Below are positions 1 to 8,804 of a DNA stretch of 64,000 bases, piece by piece (position 1 is the first letter of the stretch; every line of letters starts with the position of its first letter). A program made the translations under genes and the position numbers. The notes beneath the pieces are model-generated. The model ran no database searches. It was not told the origin of the DNA and worked only from the letters and a program-made list of their open reading frames with translations. The stretch comes from DATFVJ01 sp963826515. GTDB taxonomy: Bacteria; Actinomycetota; Actinomycetes; Streptosporangiales; Streptosporangiaceae. The stretch spans positions 124,001 to 188,000 of the forward strand of contig CAWGXI010000002.1 in the NCBI GenBank assembly GCA_963826515.1, given 5' to 3'.

Positions 1-930
1 GCCGCCGCCGGCGCCGCTGGCGGCCTGGCGCTGCTGGCGTTCATGCGGCGGGTGCCGCTGCCGAGCGAGGGCCTGTACCCGCTGCGCGTGCTGGCCGGGG
101 CCCTGGCGATCTACGGTGCGGCCACCGTCGCGCGCGGGTCCGGTTTCCTGGCCGTGTTCATCGCGGGGATCGTCATCGGCGACGAACGCGCCCCCTACAA
201 ACGGGAGATCGCACGCTTCCACTCCTCGCTGGCCAGCCTGGCCGAAGTGGTGGCGTTCGTGATGCTCGGGCTCACCATCGACCTGCAGGCCCTGACCCAC
301 GCCTGGGCGTGGCTGATCGGCCTGGTGCTGGCGATCCTGCTGGCGCTGGTCATCCGGCCACTGCTCGCCGGTGTGTTGCTCTGGCCGGTGCGGCTGCGGC
401 CCCCCGAACGGCTGTTCGTGCTATGGGCCGGCCTCAAGGGCGCCGTGCCGATCGTGCTCGGCGTGTTCATCGTGCAGGCCGGCGTCACGGGCGCCACCCG
501 CATCTACGGGATCATCTTCGTTGTGGTGGCGTTCTCGGTCATCGTGCAGGGCGGGACGGTGCCGGCGGCTGCCCGGCGGCTGAAGATCCCGCTGCGCACC
601 GTCGAACCCGAGCCCTGGAGCCTCGGCATACGGTTCCAGGCCGAACCCGAGGGCCTGCACCGCTGCACCGTCACCGCCGGCAGCGCAGCCGACAGCACCG
701 CCATCGGTGACGTGCCCATGGCTGAGGACGCCTGGATCAGCCTCGTCATCCGCGGCGGGCGCCTCGTCCCCGCACACGCCGGTACCATGCTGCAGGCCGG
801 AGACGAGATCGTCGTCCTCGCCCCTGCCGAACAGGCCGCGCAGCTGAACGAACTGTTCACCATGCCGCGCCGTCCTCCCCCCGAGGCCCCCCGCACACAC
901 CGCTCCCACGAGGGAAAACCACCACCGTGA
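1..930 (+). CDS. Cation/proton antiporter (CPA1 type) with TrkA-C domain, 5' partial
   Basis: The reading frame is open to the first base of the window, so the N-terminus lies outside. The visible part holds hydrophobic segments typical of the last transmembrane helices of CPA1 K+(Na+)/H+ antiporters, including a GLKGAVPIVLG stretch near residue 140 of the visible protein that matches the conserved antiporter core. A hydrophilic tail of about 100 residues reads as a TrkA-C (RCK-C) domain, expected to bind a ligand and gate the antiporter in the cytoplasm. The final 25 residues are Pro/His rich. It likely exchanges K+ or Na+ for protons; the ion is inference. A second TrkA-C fragment lies downstream at 2174-2400. 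Confidence 0.85.
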   Translation, partial: AAAGAAGGLALLAFMRRVPLPSEGLYPLRVLAGALAIYGAATVARGSGFLAVFIAGIVIGDERAPYKREIARFHSSLASLAEVVAFVMLGLTIDLQALTHAWAWLIGLVLAILLALVIRPLLAGVLLWPVRLRPPERLFVLWAGLKGAVPIVLGVFIVQAGVTGATRIYGIIFVVVAFSVIVQGGTVPAAARRLKIPLRTVEPEPWSLGIRFQAEPEGLHRCTVTAGSAADSTAIGDVPMAEDAWISLVIRGGRLVPAHAGTMLQAGDEIVVLAPAEQAAQLNELFTMPRRPPPEAPRTHRSHEGKPPP

Positions 931-945
931 CCCACCGGCGGGCCG

Positions 946-1158
946 GGTAGTCCGGTGGCGTGCGCGGCTGCGCGTGGTGCCACACGTAACCTGCTTGCGG
1001 AATGCCGGCACGGCATGGATGTTGCCGGGAACCGCGTAGTAGGCGATGTGCCCGCGCACCACGCTGCCCAGCCAGTGTCCCTGTTCTGCGATTGGCCAAT
1101 GACGCCGCCGCATGAGCAAGGCGTTCACCTCGCGCAGCTTGGCAGCGAGCCATCTGTG
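946..1158 (-). pseudogene. Group II intron reverse transcriptase/maturase, C-terminal remnant
   Basis: The minus strand reads as the C-terminal maturase-domain signature of LtrA-like proteins: an AAKLRE helix, then RRRHWPIAEQGHWLGSVVRG, then AYYAVPGN and a final basic run. In intact proteins this part binds the intron RNA and helps splicing and retrohoming. Only about 70 residues remain, with no RT catalytic domain and no start codon, so this is a relic. The frame then runs into unrelated sequence antisense to the antiporter. It is the first of a series of truncated genes up to 4730. Confidence 0.7.
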
Positions 1159-1277
1159 ACACCTCCTGCCTTGTGTCTATCAGGCAGGCTGTCCAATAAA
1201 CACGGCCGATCGGTCCCCCGGCGCGGGGAACCTGAACCGGCCCGGCCTCAGCACATACCGGCAGCCAGGGCTGCAGC

Positions 1278-1884
1278 CTAGACGCCGGACGCGACGCGGG
1301 GCGGCCGTGTCTGGACCTCCGCGAGGCCGAACTTCGTGAGCAGTTCCGCGGCGTGGGCCAGCCCTGGCCTCCGCCTGCCGCAGGTCGAGCAGCGGCCCGA
1401 TCGGCACCAGGTTCTCGGCGCCGGTGAGGTCCTCGTGCCGACAGCGCGAGCGCGGCGGACCGGGAGCAGTAGCTTCGTGCCTCCTCCGCCGCGCATGTAC
1501 GTCGCGCGTGGTCAGGTCCGCCAGCGGGATGGCTCCCGATCACGTAGCCGCGCATATGAGCGGCGTAACTGCGCTGGGTCGAGGCCCACAGCGACGCCCG
1601 CGACGCCAGCCACCTCTCGGGCCACGCTCGCGTCAGCAGCCCGGGCTCAAGCCCGGCGTGCCCGTCCCGTAGCGCATCCAGTGCCGCGATCGCCGCGGCC
1701 GGTGACCGGAATCCGCCACGGCGCACCCGTCGCCGGACGCCCACTGCCGCCGCGGGGAACTCGGCGCTGAAATACCACGACCCATGCCCTGGCGCCCGCA
1801 GCTGCGGGCATCCGGCCCCCCAGCAGCCGACCCGGTCATTTGATCACGGCAGCCGCACCGCTTGAACACCGAATGGTGATTCAT
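1278..1884 (-). pseudogene. Tyrosine recombinase/integrase, N-terminal remnant
   Basis: Starting at an ATG at 1884, the minus strand encodes SVFKRCGCRD, then in a second frame CPQLRAPGHGSWYFSAEFP and RRVRRGGF, and then an arm-binding region with ASTQRSYAAHMRGYV. This order matches the N-terminal domain of Streptomyces-type plasmid/AICE integrases. At least two frameshifts (near 1810 and near 1540) break it, and the catalytic domain with the R-H-R-Y residues is missing. It cannot make an active recombinase. The neighbouring maturase relic suggests repeated insertion here. Confidence 0.65.
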
Positions 1885-2173
1885 CACAGTCACCCCCAAG
1901 AAGCACTGGCCACCGCCCATCAGGGCCAGCATGCGATCACTGGCCGCACGGCCGACTGGAAGATCACACAGAAATGTGCCTGGGACTGGCCCTTCTCCTA
2001 GCTGCACGATCCCAACAGCTGCGAACAGCGCCTGATGCGGCCGCTGTACGCCGGGAGCGCAGTCCATGCCGAGCTGCGCCCTTGGGCCGGGAGACAACTA
2101 CCCGCTGGCCGATGGCCGGGCGGGCGACGAGCAGGACGCGGGCCACGACCACCAGCCGACAAAGAGTCCCCGG

Positions 2174-2400
2174 ATGGCGACTGTCGAGCGCATAGGCGGC
2201 CTCGGCCCCGGATCCGGCCTCTTCGAGGTGAGGATCACCGCCGATTCGCCAGCGGCGGGCAGCAGCCTCCGCGGCGCCGGGCTGCCCAACGGCGTCCTCG
2301 TCACCTCGATCACCCGAGACGGTGACGTCGTGGTGCCTTCGGGGGACGCTGTCATCCTCGCCGGAGGCCGCCTCTCGCTACTCGGCGAACACAGGGGATG
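2174..2400 (+). pseudogene. TrkA-C (RCK-C) domain fragment of an ion transporter
   Basis: From an ATG at 2174 the frame encodes about 75 residues with the TrkA-C pattern: FEVRITADSPAAG, then GLPNGVLVTSITRDGDVVVP, then a glycine turn and RLSLLGE. These domains form the cytoplasmic regulatory end of K+ channels and antiporters. No transporter part precedes it, and after about 2400 the frame continues into sequence antisense to an MFS relic. It is a stranded C-terminal piece, possibly from a relative of the antiporter at the window start. Confidence 0.55.
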
Positions 2401-2477
2401 GAGACCATCGGTGAGATCACCCCGCCCGGTCCTGGCCCGGCGTCGTCTTGACCGCTGGCGCTCGGTTATCGTGACGT

Positions 2478-2975
2478 CCCCAGCCGGGCGGCTCATGTTG
2501 AGCACACCGCCAAGCACTCCCGATCGGCTGGCGGGCGCCGCGCTCATCACCGCGTTGTTGGCCGGGGTGAACAGCCCCAGTCCCAGCCCGCATGCCAGTG
2601 CAGCGCGGTCAGGGCCAGGCCGGTCACCGCGGCGGGCACCCCGCGCGTCCAGGACCAGCGGCACGGCGAAAAGCAGGGCGAACAGCACCAGGTAGCCAGC
2701 GAACGCCGCGCCGAGCCCGGCCAGCAACGACCTGCTGCACAGCAGGGCCACCTCGATCAGCGGGCTGGCCGCCCGCCCTTCCCGCAGCACGAAACCCGCC
2801 CCAAGCGCCGCGCCGCAGCCGAGCAATCCCGCCGCGGCCGCCGCGTCCAGGCCCAGGCCGGAGAACCCCGACAGCGCCGCCAGCACCGCGACCACGGCGG
2901 CGGCCAGCAGCACCACCCCGGCCCAGTCGATGAACGCGCCGAGCAGGATCGGCACCGCGCCTTTGACCTGGCCAC
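2478..2975 (-). pseudogene. MFS drug-efflux transporter (DHA2 type), C-terminal remnant
   Basis: The minus strand encodes hydrophobic helices with SPLIEVALL, AGYLVLFALLFAVPLVL and, after a short frame disturbance, GLGLGLFTPANN and GVLGGVLNMSR. These are characteristic of the last helices of EmrB/QacA-like 14-TM efflux pumps. The N-terminal two thirds and the last helix are missing. A TetR fragment lies directly beyond it on the opposite strand, an arrangement common for regulated efflux pumps, so both may derive from one lost locus (inference). Confidence 0.6.
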
Positions 2976-3032
2976 CGGCAGCAGGCCGACCCGCCGCTAC
3001 CGGTCGCAGCGCCGCGAGCACGGCTGCTGTCC

Positions 3033-3434
3033 ATGACCGGGCCGACAGAGTTCGTCGCGGTGTTCGCCGAGGTGCTCACCGAGTCCGCGCAGCGTGCCGC
3101 CGGCCTGACGCTGGTTGCCCTGGAGGCCGCCCGGGTCGATGAGGACATTGCCGCCGTTGGCGCGCAACTCATGACGCAGCGCCAGGTCATGGCCGCCTGG
3201 CTGGTGGACGGTCTGCTCCGGCGATCACCCCTGCCTGACGGCGTGGACCGCGCCGCCGCAATCGACACCGTCTGGGCGCTGATGGACCCGGCCCTGTTCT
3301 GCCGCCTTACTGGTGACCGGCACTGGAGCCCGGCCCGCTTCCGGCGCTGGTTCACCGATGCCACCCTGCGCCTGCTGCTGCCCGTCCCTGTCCAGCAGCG
3401 CCTTGCCGCCAGCCGCTCCCGGGAGTTCACATGA
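3033..3434 (+). pseudogene. TetR-family regulator, C-terminal domain only
   Basis: The 133-residue product lacks the N-terminal helix-turn-helix of about 50 residues. It has the ligand-binding domain ending typical of TetR proteins: DTVWALMDPALFCRLTG, then HWSPARFRRWFTDA and a final helix. Without the DNA-binding part it cannot act as a repressor. Its TGA overlaps the ATG of the following VOC fragment (ATGA, 3431-3434), so the two were probably translationally coupled in the source operon. Confidence 0.55.
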
Positions 3435-3540
3435 CCAGCATCCAGCCGGAGTTGCGGGTCGATCGCGGCGCACAGGCCGTCGCGATTTACCAGGCCGCCT
3501 TCGGCGCCGCCGTGCTGCACCGCATCGGCGAGGCGGTCGA
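3431..3540 (+). pseudogene. VOC/PhnB-like protein, N-terminal fragment
   Basis: The first 35 residues (MTSIQPELRVDRGAQAVAIY, then QAAFGAAVLHRIGE) match the start of PhnB-like vicinal-oxygen-chelate proteins. The similarity stops abruptly near 3537, where sequence antisense to a Tn3-type transposase begins, so the gene was cut by a rearrangement. Confidence 0.5.
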
Positions 3541-4039
3541 TCCCGCCGCCGGCCGGCAGCACGTACGGCCGCCAGGCGCGCGGGACGAAATCGACTGGGG
3601 CGGTCGCGGGCACCTTCCGGGCGCAGCGGGCGTTGAGTTCACGGAGCAGCTCGACGGCCTTCAGCAGCCGCTCGCCGCCCGGCCCGTCGCGCAGCCGCAG
3701 CGCAGCGAGCGCGTGGGGCACGAACTCACGCGTGGCGTGGTAGCGGTCGTTGAGCTGGTCAAGGTGCGAGTCGCCCTCCGGCCGGCGGATCTCCTCGGCC
3801 AGCTCGAGCGCTTGTTGCAGCTGCTCCGGGGTTGCCCTCTTCCACGCCGCCTCACGGACTGCGGCGTCCGGGATCGCCTCGTCGAGCAGCGCCTCGAGCA
3901 GTTCGGCCAGCAGCAGGACCGAGCTGTTCGCGCCCTCGGCGACGTTGAGCTTGAGCGCGACCAGCGCCGAGCGCGCCTTCGCGTGCTTGGCCCCAATGCC
4001 CTGATCGAGCAGGTCAACGATCTCGTCGGTCAATCGCAC
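3537..4039 (-). pseudogene. Tn3-family transposase, internal fragment
   Basis: The minus-strand frame carries about 165 residues resembling the middle of Tn3-family TnpA: helical segments, then EFVPHALAALRLRDGPGG, then LLKAVELLRELNA and KVPATAPVDFVPRAW before GGGIDR. In a full-length transposase of about 1000 residues this lies ahead of the catalytic core. Both ends are abrupt, at the VOC fragment (3537) and the IS256 fragment (4040). No Tn3 terminal repeats were recognised. Confidence 0.65.
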
Positions 4040-4042
4040 CGC

Positions 4043-4730
4043 GGACTCGGCGTGACCACGGCCGGGTGGTGTCCAAGGCGGCCGTCGTCGCCTACGCGGT
4101 GCACGAGTCCGGCGTGCGCGAGGTGATCGGGCTGGATGTCGGCGAGGTCGAGTCCGGCGCGTTCTGGGCAGAATTCTTGCGCTCGCTCAAGAAACGCGGG
4201 CTGGACGGTGTGCGGCTGGCGATCTCTGACCAGCACGAGGGACTGAAGGGCGCGATCGCCCGGGTACTCGGCTGCCCGTGGCAACGCTGCACCGTTCATT
4301 TCCTCAGGGATATGGTCATGCACTGCCGCCGCGACCAGCGCAACCTCGTCGCCGCCGCCCTGCGCGAGATCTTCAACGCCGAGGGCGACGAGCAGGCCAA
4401 GGAGCGCGTCGGGCACGTGCTGGAGCGACTCTCAGAGGTGGCGCCAAAGGTGTGCGAGCTGCTCGAAGGCCGCCGAGGAAGACCTGCTCGCGTTCGACGG
4501 CTTCCCGCGCGAGCACTGGACCAAGCTGCGGTCCACGAATCCGCTCGAGCGGGTCAACAAGGAGATCGGCCGGCGCACCGATGTCGTCGGGATCTTCCCC
4601 AACTACGCCGCCGTGATGCGGCTCGTCGGCGCGCTGCTCTCACAGAGCAGAACGACGAGTGGCTGGTCCAGCGCCGCTGCCTGTCGGTCGAGTCGATGGC
4701 GCCGATCCTCGCCGACCACCGCGAAACTGG
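4043..4730 (+). pseudogene. IS256-family (mutator) transposase, truncated and frameshifted
   Basis: The frame begins inside the DDE domain (VVSKAAVVAYAVHESGVREV, then GLDVGE and a FW-EFLRSLKKRGL motif) and continues through QRCTVHFLRD, a hallmark of IS256 transposases. Near 4470 the frame shifts, and the next frame supplies STNPLERVNKEIGRRTDVVG and NDEWLVQRR. The N-terminal third is missing. It is inactive. Confidence 0.75.
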
Positions 4731-5081
4731 CGCAGCGACCCGATGTCGCGACCGACCGGGGAGCGCCGCCCTGTCGCGGCCGGCGATGGCGCCGAGCACG
4801 CCCAATGCGCAATGCGGAAGCGGCGACCACGGTAGCGGTCGCCAGCCTGGCGCAGCCGCTCGGCGTCGGCGCCTGCCCCGCGAGGGTCATGACGCCCTGG
4901 ACAGCGCTCCGCCAACCCCGATCGCATTTACGCACCCCACAGGGATCTCCAGCCCTCGCAGAGCGCGCCGGTGGCTAGGGGTCTCAGCGCTCTGGGACGC
5001 TGCGGGGTTCACCCGATGCGCCATCCCGCGGGTGCAGATATGCTCGCGATCGAACCAGACTATCCGAAGGAGTGACGATCA
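4731..5081. other. Intergenic stretch, 351 bp
   Basis: No coding region is supported here. It lies between the IS256 remnant and the SDR gene. A Shine-Dalgarno sequence AAGGAG at 5067-5072 serves the SDR gene. No clear promoter or terminator was recognised. Confidence 0.6.
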
Positions 5082-5852
5082 ATGGGACGCCTGACCGGCA
5101 AGATCGCGATCATCACCGGCGCTGCCAACGGGCTCGGGGAGGCCATCGCCACCCGCATGGTCGAGGAGGGCGCCGGTGTCGCTGTGCTCGACCGTGACAA
5201 GGATGGCGGAGCGAAGGTCGCCGACAAGCTGACCTCCACTGGGGGTCAGGCGTCCTTCTTCGCCTGCGACGTGACACGCGAGGACGAGGTGTCGTCGACC
5301 ATTGCCGCCATCGCGACGCAGTTTGAACGCGTCGACATCCTCGTCAACAACGCTGGCATTGAGGGTGCCAACAAGCCCACCCACGAGCTCACGCTCGAGG
5401 AGTGGGATCAGGTGATGACCTTGAACGTCGCAGGCGTGTTCCTGTGCACGAAGCACACTATTCCGCACCTCAAGCAGGCGGGAGGCGGCAGCATCATCAA
5501 CATCTCGTCGATCTACGGTCTCGTGGGCGGCGCGGACCTCCCGCCGTACCACGCATCGAAGGGCGCTGTCCGGTTGATGAGCAAGACGGACGCGCTCATC
5601 TACGCCCCCGACAGAATCCGGGTCAACTCCGTCCACCCCGGCTTCATCTGGACCTCGATGGTACACCGCTATGCGCACGATGCGGGGCTCGACCAGGAGG
5701 AAGCCCGCGTGATGCTGGACGCCCTGCATCCGCTTGGCGGCACGGGCGAGCCGGACGACATCGCCTGGGGCGCGGTCTACCTCGCCTCCGACCAGGCTAA
5801 GTGGGTCACCGGGTCCGAGCTCGTCATCGACGGCGGCTACACGGCCCGATAG
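5082..5852 (+). CDS. SDR-family NAD(P)-dependent oxidoreductase
   Basis: This is a 256-residue classical short-chain dehydrogenase/reductase of normal length. The Rossmann cofactor motif TGAANGLG is near residue 12, NNAG near residue 89, and the catalytic Ser-Tyr-Lys set is in NISSIYG and YHASK. An Asp after the second beta strand (VLDRD) suggests preference for NAD+ over NADP+ (inference). The C-terminus GSELVIDGGYTA is typical of 3-oxoacyl-ACP or glucose dehydrogenase-like members. The substrate cannot be told. AAGGAG precedes the ATG by 9 bases. It appears monocistronic; an IS5-type transposase gene follows on the other strand. Confidence 0.92.
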   Translation: MGRLTGKIAIITGAANGLGEAIATRMVEEGAGVAVLDRDKDGGAKVADKLTSTGGQASFFACDVTREDEVSSTIAAIATQFERVDILVNNAGIEGANKPTHELTLEEWDQVMTLNVAGVFLCTKHTIPHLKQAGGGSIINISSIYGLVGGADLPPYHASKGAVRLMSKTDALIYAPDRIRVNSVHPGFIWTSMVHRYAHDAGLDQEEARVMLDALHPLGGTGEPDDIAWGAVYLASDQAKWVTGSELVIDGGYTAR

Positions 5853-5893
5853 CGGCTGTTGACCTGCGTGGTGTGCCTTAGAGGGCATCTGAT

Positions 5894-6760
5894 CTACGTG
5901 ACGGGTGGTTCGCCCGTTTCGGCGGGCCGGTCACGCCAGGTTTGGGTGGTTTCGCCGGTGAGCCGCCGGCCCATGTTGTCGATCATGGCCCAGTGGATCA
6001 TCGTTTCGGAGCGTTCTGGGAGCGTCTCGTAATCCCGGGCCAACCGGCGATGCAGCATCCACCAGCCGAAAGCGCGCTCAACGGCACACCGTTTCGGTAA
6101 CGGGGCGAACCCTTTCTGGCCGGGATCTTTACGGACGACCTGCACGTCGATGCCGCGCGCCGCGCCGAGCTCAATGACGCTGCGCTGGTAGCCGCTGCCG
6201 GCCCAGGCCGTGACCACGCCCGGGTGCCGGGCCGCCAGCTCGCTGACAACGTCCCGGCCGCCGGTGGTGTCCTGAACGCTGGCCGCGGTGACCAGCACGA
6301 CAAGCAGCAGGCCGAGCGTATCGGTGGCGATATGCCGTTTGCGGCCCTTGATCTTCTTGCCCGCGTCGATGCCCTGGGAGGACTCCGCCACATTGCCGGA
6401 GGTCCGGATCGGCTGCGCATCCATGATCGCGGCGGTGGGCTCCTCGCTGCGGCCGGCGGCGGTGCGCACCTGGCGGCGCAGGGCGTCGTGGATCACCTCG
6501 GTGGTGCCGTCTTTCGCCCACTTGGCGTAGTAGTCGTAGACCGTCTTGTACGGCGGTAAATCGTGCGGCAGGTATTCCCAGGCGATCCCGGTCCGGTTCA
6601 CATACAAGATCGCGTTCACGATCTCACGCAGATCATGCACCGGCTCGCTGAGGCCCAGGCCAGCTTCTGCCCGCGCCGCCCGCCAGGCGGCCAGGATCGG
6701 CTCGATCAGCGCCCAGCGGGCGTCGGACAGGTCGCTGCGGTAGGAACGCCGGGAGGTCAT
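5894..6760 (-). mobile_element. IS5-family transposase (single ORF, D-to-G at a catalytic site)
   Basis: The 288-residue product has the IS5-family order: an N-terminal DUF4096-like region (SYRSDLSDARWALIEPIL and the YLPHDLPPYKTVYDYY block), then the DDE domain with MDAQPIRTS, GKKIKGRKRHIATDTLG and VERAFGWWMLHRRLARDYE. The second catalytic aspartate normally sits in a W-A-D-x-x-Y motif; here it reads AWAGSGY, so Asp is replaced by Gly. The first Asp and the Glu are present. If real, this change should abolish transposition. Terminal inverted repeats were not identified. Confidence 0.85.
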
Positions 6761-7078
6761 GACGGCGATCTTTAGCAGGTCATAGACCGAAAGTGTGGGA
6801 CCTTGAACACACAGAAATCTTGGTGCAGGGACAGACAGGGATCACTGTGGATCAGATGCCTCTTAGCACTCCGTGCGTCCCGTGTTTCGCCGCCACGACC
6901 GACGCCCTCGTGAGAGAGGCGACTGCATCGGTGCCCGACGACAGCCCGGCACGCTGCTGCCCTGGAACGCCGGCAGAAGTGATCCAGGCGGCGCGCTCGG
7001 CTCCTCTGCTTTGGGCTTGGCGAAGCGAAGTGCTGGAGGCGGCGCGCTTGGAGGGGGACCGGTGGCGGCGACCGCGCG
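6761..7078. other. Intergenic stretch, 318 bp
   Basis: No gene is supported. An isolated GGGACCTTGAAC-like half-site lies near 6799, which might be a response-regulator half-site, but this is weak. Open frames here have no recognisable family features. Confidence 0.45.
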
Positions 7079-7337
7079 GTGTGGGTGAGCAACCACTACG
7101 GGGGGACCGTTTCGGCTGGCTCGAATGGCTTCGAGGCCCGCCGAGAGGTGGGCCCGGACGAGCCCGTCACCGCGATCGCCGACGAGCTGCGCGATTTCGG
7201 CGCTGAGGCGATGGCTCATCGTCACAGACGGCTCGCGCGCGACGCGGTGGGCCGAGCAGCTCGAGTTCGAGCGCGCTCGTGCGGAGCTCGACATCCCCGT
7301 TGCGCAGGTCGTGGTTTCGTCGGGCGGAGGCCGCTGA
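7079..7337 (+). pseudogene. Small soluble protein, frameshifted (unrecognised family)
   Basis: Two overlapping frames form one protein-like sequence: first SNHYGGTVSAGSNGFEARRE and EPVTAIADELRDFGAEA, then in the next frame LIVTDGSRATRWAEQLEFER and a short conserved-looking tail ending at TGA 7335-7337. A single shift near 7210 separates them. The pattern (a beta-strand IVTDG after a helix) suggests a small alpha/beta nucleotide-binding or stress protein fold, but I do not recognise the family. The stop is one base before the ATG of the next gene, so the two were probably one operon. Confidence 0.45.
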
Positions 7338-7338
7338 C

Positions 7339-7851
7339 ATGTCTGGAGATCAGTGGCCGTTCAGATCGGTCGGGCTCCTGCTGGCGATCGTCACGTCGGT
7401 GCTCGTGGTCGTTGCCGCGATCGTCGCGCTGGCGACGAGCACCTGGCAGATCGTGCCGGTCGCTGTGGTGCTCGAAGTGGCGCTGCTGGTTGGCCTCGTC
7501 ATCTACATGTATTGGCTGATGCGACCCGGCCCGCAGGGCCCGCGATCCGCCGCTGAGCCGACGCTGCATCTCGGGGACGAGGTCGCTCCCGGTCGCGTCA
7601 CGTCGGCGCTCACGGCGACCCTGCGGGACGCGCACGCCCAGGCGCGGGGCGCCCAGCGCTTCCTCGCCGGCTGCATCCGGCGACTGGCGGACGCTCCCGG
7701 CGGCGACGAGGCGCGTGCACTGAAGGGCATCATCGAGCGTCAGCGCGAGCTGGCCGCCGCGCACGAGCGGCTGGCCCGTCGCCCTGCGCTGAGTATCTCG
7801 CAGCCACCCGCACGATCGCCTACCCCCGAGCAACACGCCGAGGCTGGGTAG
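7339..7851 (+). CDS. Small membrane protein, unknown function
   Basis: The 170-residue product has two hydrophobic helices (about residues 12-30 and 35-57), then a cytoplasmic-looking Arg/Ala-rich region of about 110 residues that is probably helical. The start is chosen at ATG 7339, directly after the upstream stop. I do not recognise the family. Adjacency to the broken upstream gene suggests they worked together. Confidence 0.6.
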   Translation: MSGDQWPFRSVGLLLAIVTSVLVVVAAIVALATSTWQIVPVAVVLEVALLVGLVIYMYWLMRPGPQGPRSAAEPTLHLGDEVAPGRVTSALTATLRDAHAQARGAQRFLAGCIRRLADAPGGDEARALKGIIERQRELAAAHERLARRPALSISQPPARSPTPEQHAEAG

Positions 7852-8071
7852 CCCATAACGCCGGTCGTCACGGACCACGCACTTCGTCCGCCGGCCGCCA
7901 GCTCGCGGTTTTAGAACGCGCTCGACGAGTGCGCGCGTGATCGCGGATGCGCAAGCCGCCGACCACCGAGCGGCGACGGGTCCCGCAGCGAACCGGCCAA
8001 ACCGCGCGACCTGAGGGCTGGCGCACGAAACCGGGCCGAACTGTCGTGCGCGCGGAGGAGACCGCTCATGC

Positions 8072-8341
8072 TCACGACGGCACCACCGTGCCCGCCACGA
8101 CCCCGGGCAAGGCGGCCCGCAGGCGGTCAAGCGCGTCTTCGGCCAGGGCGTAGTCGATCCACCGGCCACGCCGGCGCGTCGTGACCAGACCGGCCTCGCG
8201 CAGCACCTTCAGGTGGTAGCTGAGCAAGTTGGCCGCGATCGGGACGTCCTCCTGCAGATTGCACACGCACGACGGCTGGGTGGCCAGCCGCTCCAGCACC
8301 GTCCACCGGATCGGATCGGCCACCGCAGCCAACAGCGACAC
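8072..8341 (-). CDS. ArsR/SmtB-family metal-sensing repressor
   Basis: The product of about 89 residues is a compact winged helix: LLAAVADPIRWTVLERL, then a Cys-containing recognition segment PSCVCNLQEDVPIAAN and LLSYHLKVLREAGLVTTRRRGRWIDYAL. The CVC pair at the start of the alpha-3/4 region is the classic ArsR metal-binding motif; As(III), Cd, Cu or other soft metals are possible. The start is placed at GTG 8341, giving a slightly short N-terminus; an ATG at 8397 would require a frameshift. It lies downstream of copA on the same strand, suggesting control of metal export (inference). Confidence 0.75.
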   Translation of the reverse strand: MSLLAAVADPIRWTVLERLATQPSCVCNLQEDVPIAANLLSYHLKVLREAGLVTTRRRGRWIDYALAEDALDRLRAALPGVVAGTVVPS

Positions 8342-8396
8342 CGATACATCGGCCCGGCCCGCCGGGGTTTCACCCGTCGGCTGACGGGCCTTCCCA

Positions 8397-8670
8397 TCAC
8401 GAGGTCGCGGCGGTGGCGAAGCAGTCGACGCAGACCTGGTTGATCCGGCAGCACGCGGCGGTGCCGCGCCGTTCTGCCAGGATGAACCGGATCTCGGCCA
8501 GCAACTTGAGATGGGCCGAGACGGTGGACTGGCCGACGTTGACGACGCAACGATCTCGCCGACGGTCATCGGCTCGCCGCAGCGGCCGAGCAGCGACACG
8601 GTCTAAACCCTCGTCGCGTCGGCCAGGGCCTTGAACCAGGAGGCGTACTCAGCGGCAGTGAACCGGTTGA
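8397..8670 (-). pseudogene. Second ArsR-family regulator, broken by a stop and a frameshift
   Basis: The minus strand reads AAEYASWFKALADATRV, an in-frame TAG near 8605, then TVSLLGRCGEPMTVGEIVAS, and after a shift near 8540 VNVGQSTVSAHLKLLAE and RINQVCVDCFATAA. Together these form a complete ArsR winged helix with a Cys-rich C-terminus (CVDC) suited to metal binding. The nonsense codon and frameshift make it inactive as read. Its TGA (8397-8399) lies just upstream of the intact ArsR gene. Confidence 0.65.
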
Positions 8671-8804
8671 GCGGCCTGCTGTGCCGCCCGCAGCAGCGCC
8701 CCGCCGGAACGGCAGGGCAGCGCGCGCAGCGCCAAGGCGACTGCGCGGACAGGCCGGAAAGCCGGGCCGGCCATGCCAAGCAGCACGCCTGCACGGACAT
8801 TCGG

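Noticed and set aside
5870..6790. Terminal inverted repeats of the IS5-type element
   Set aside because: Sequences outside the gene on both sides were compared by eye and no convincing inverted pair was found.
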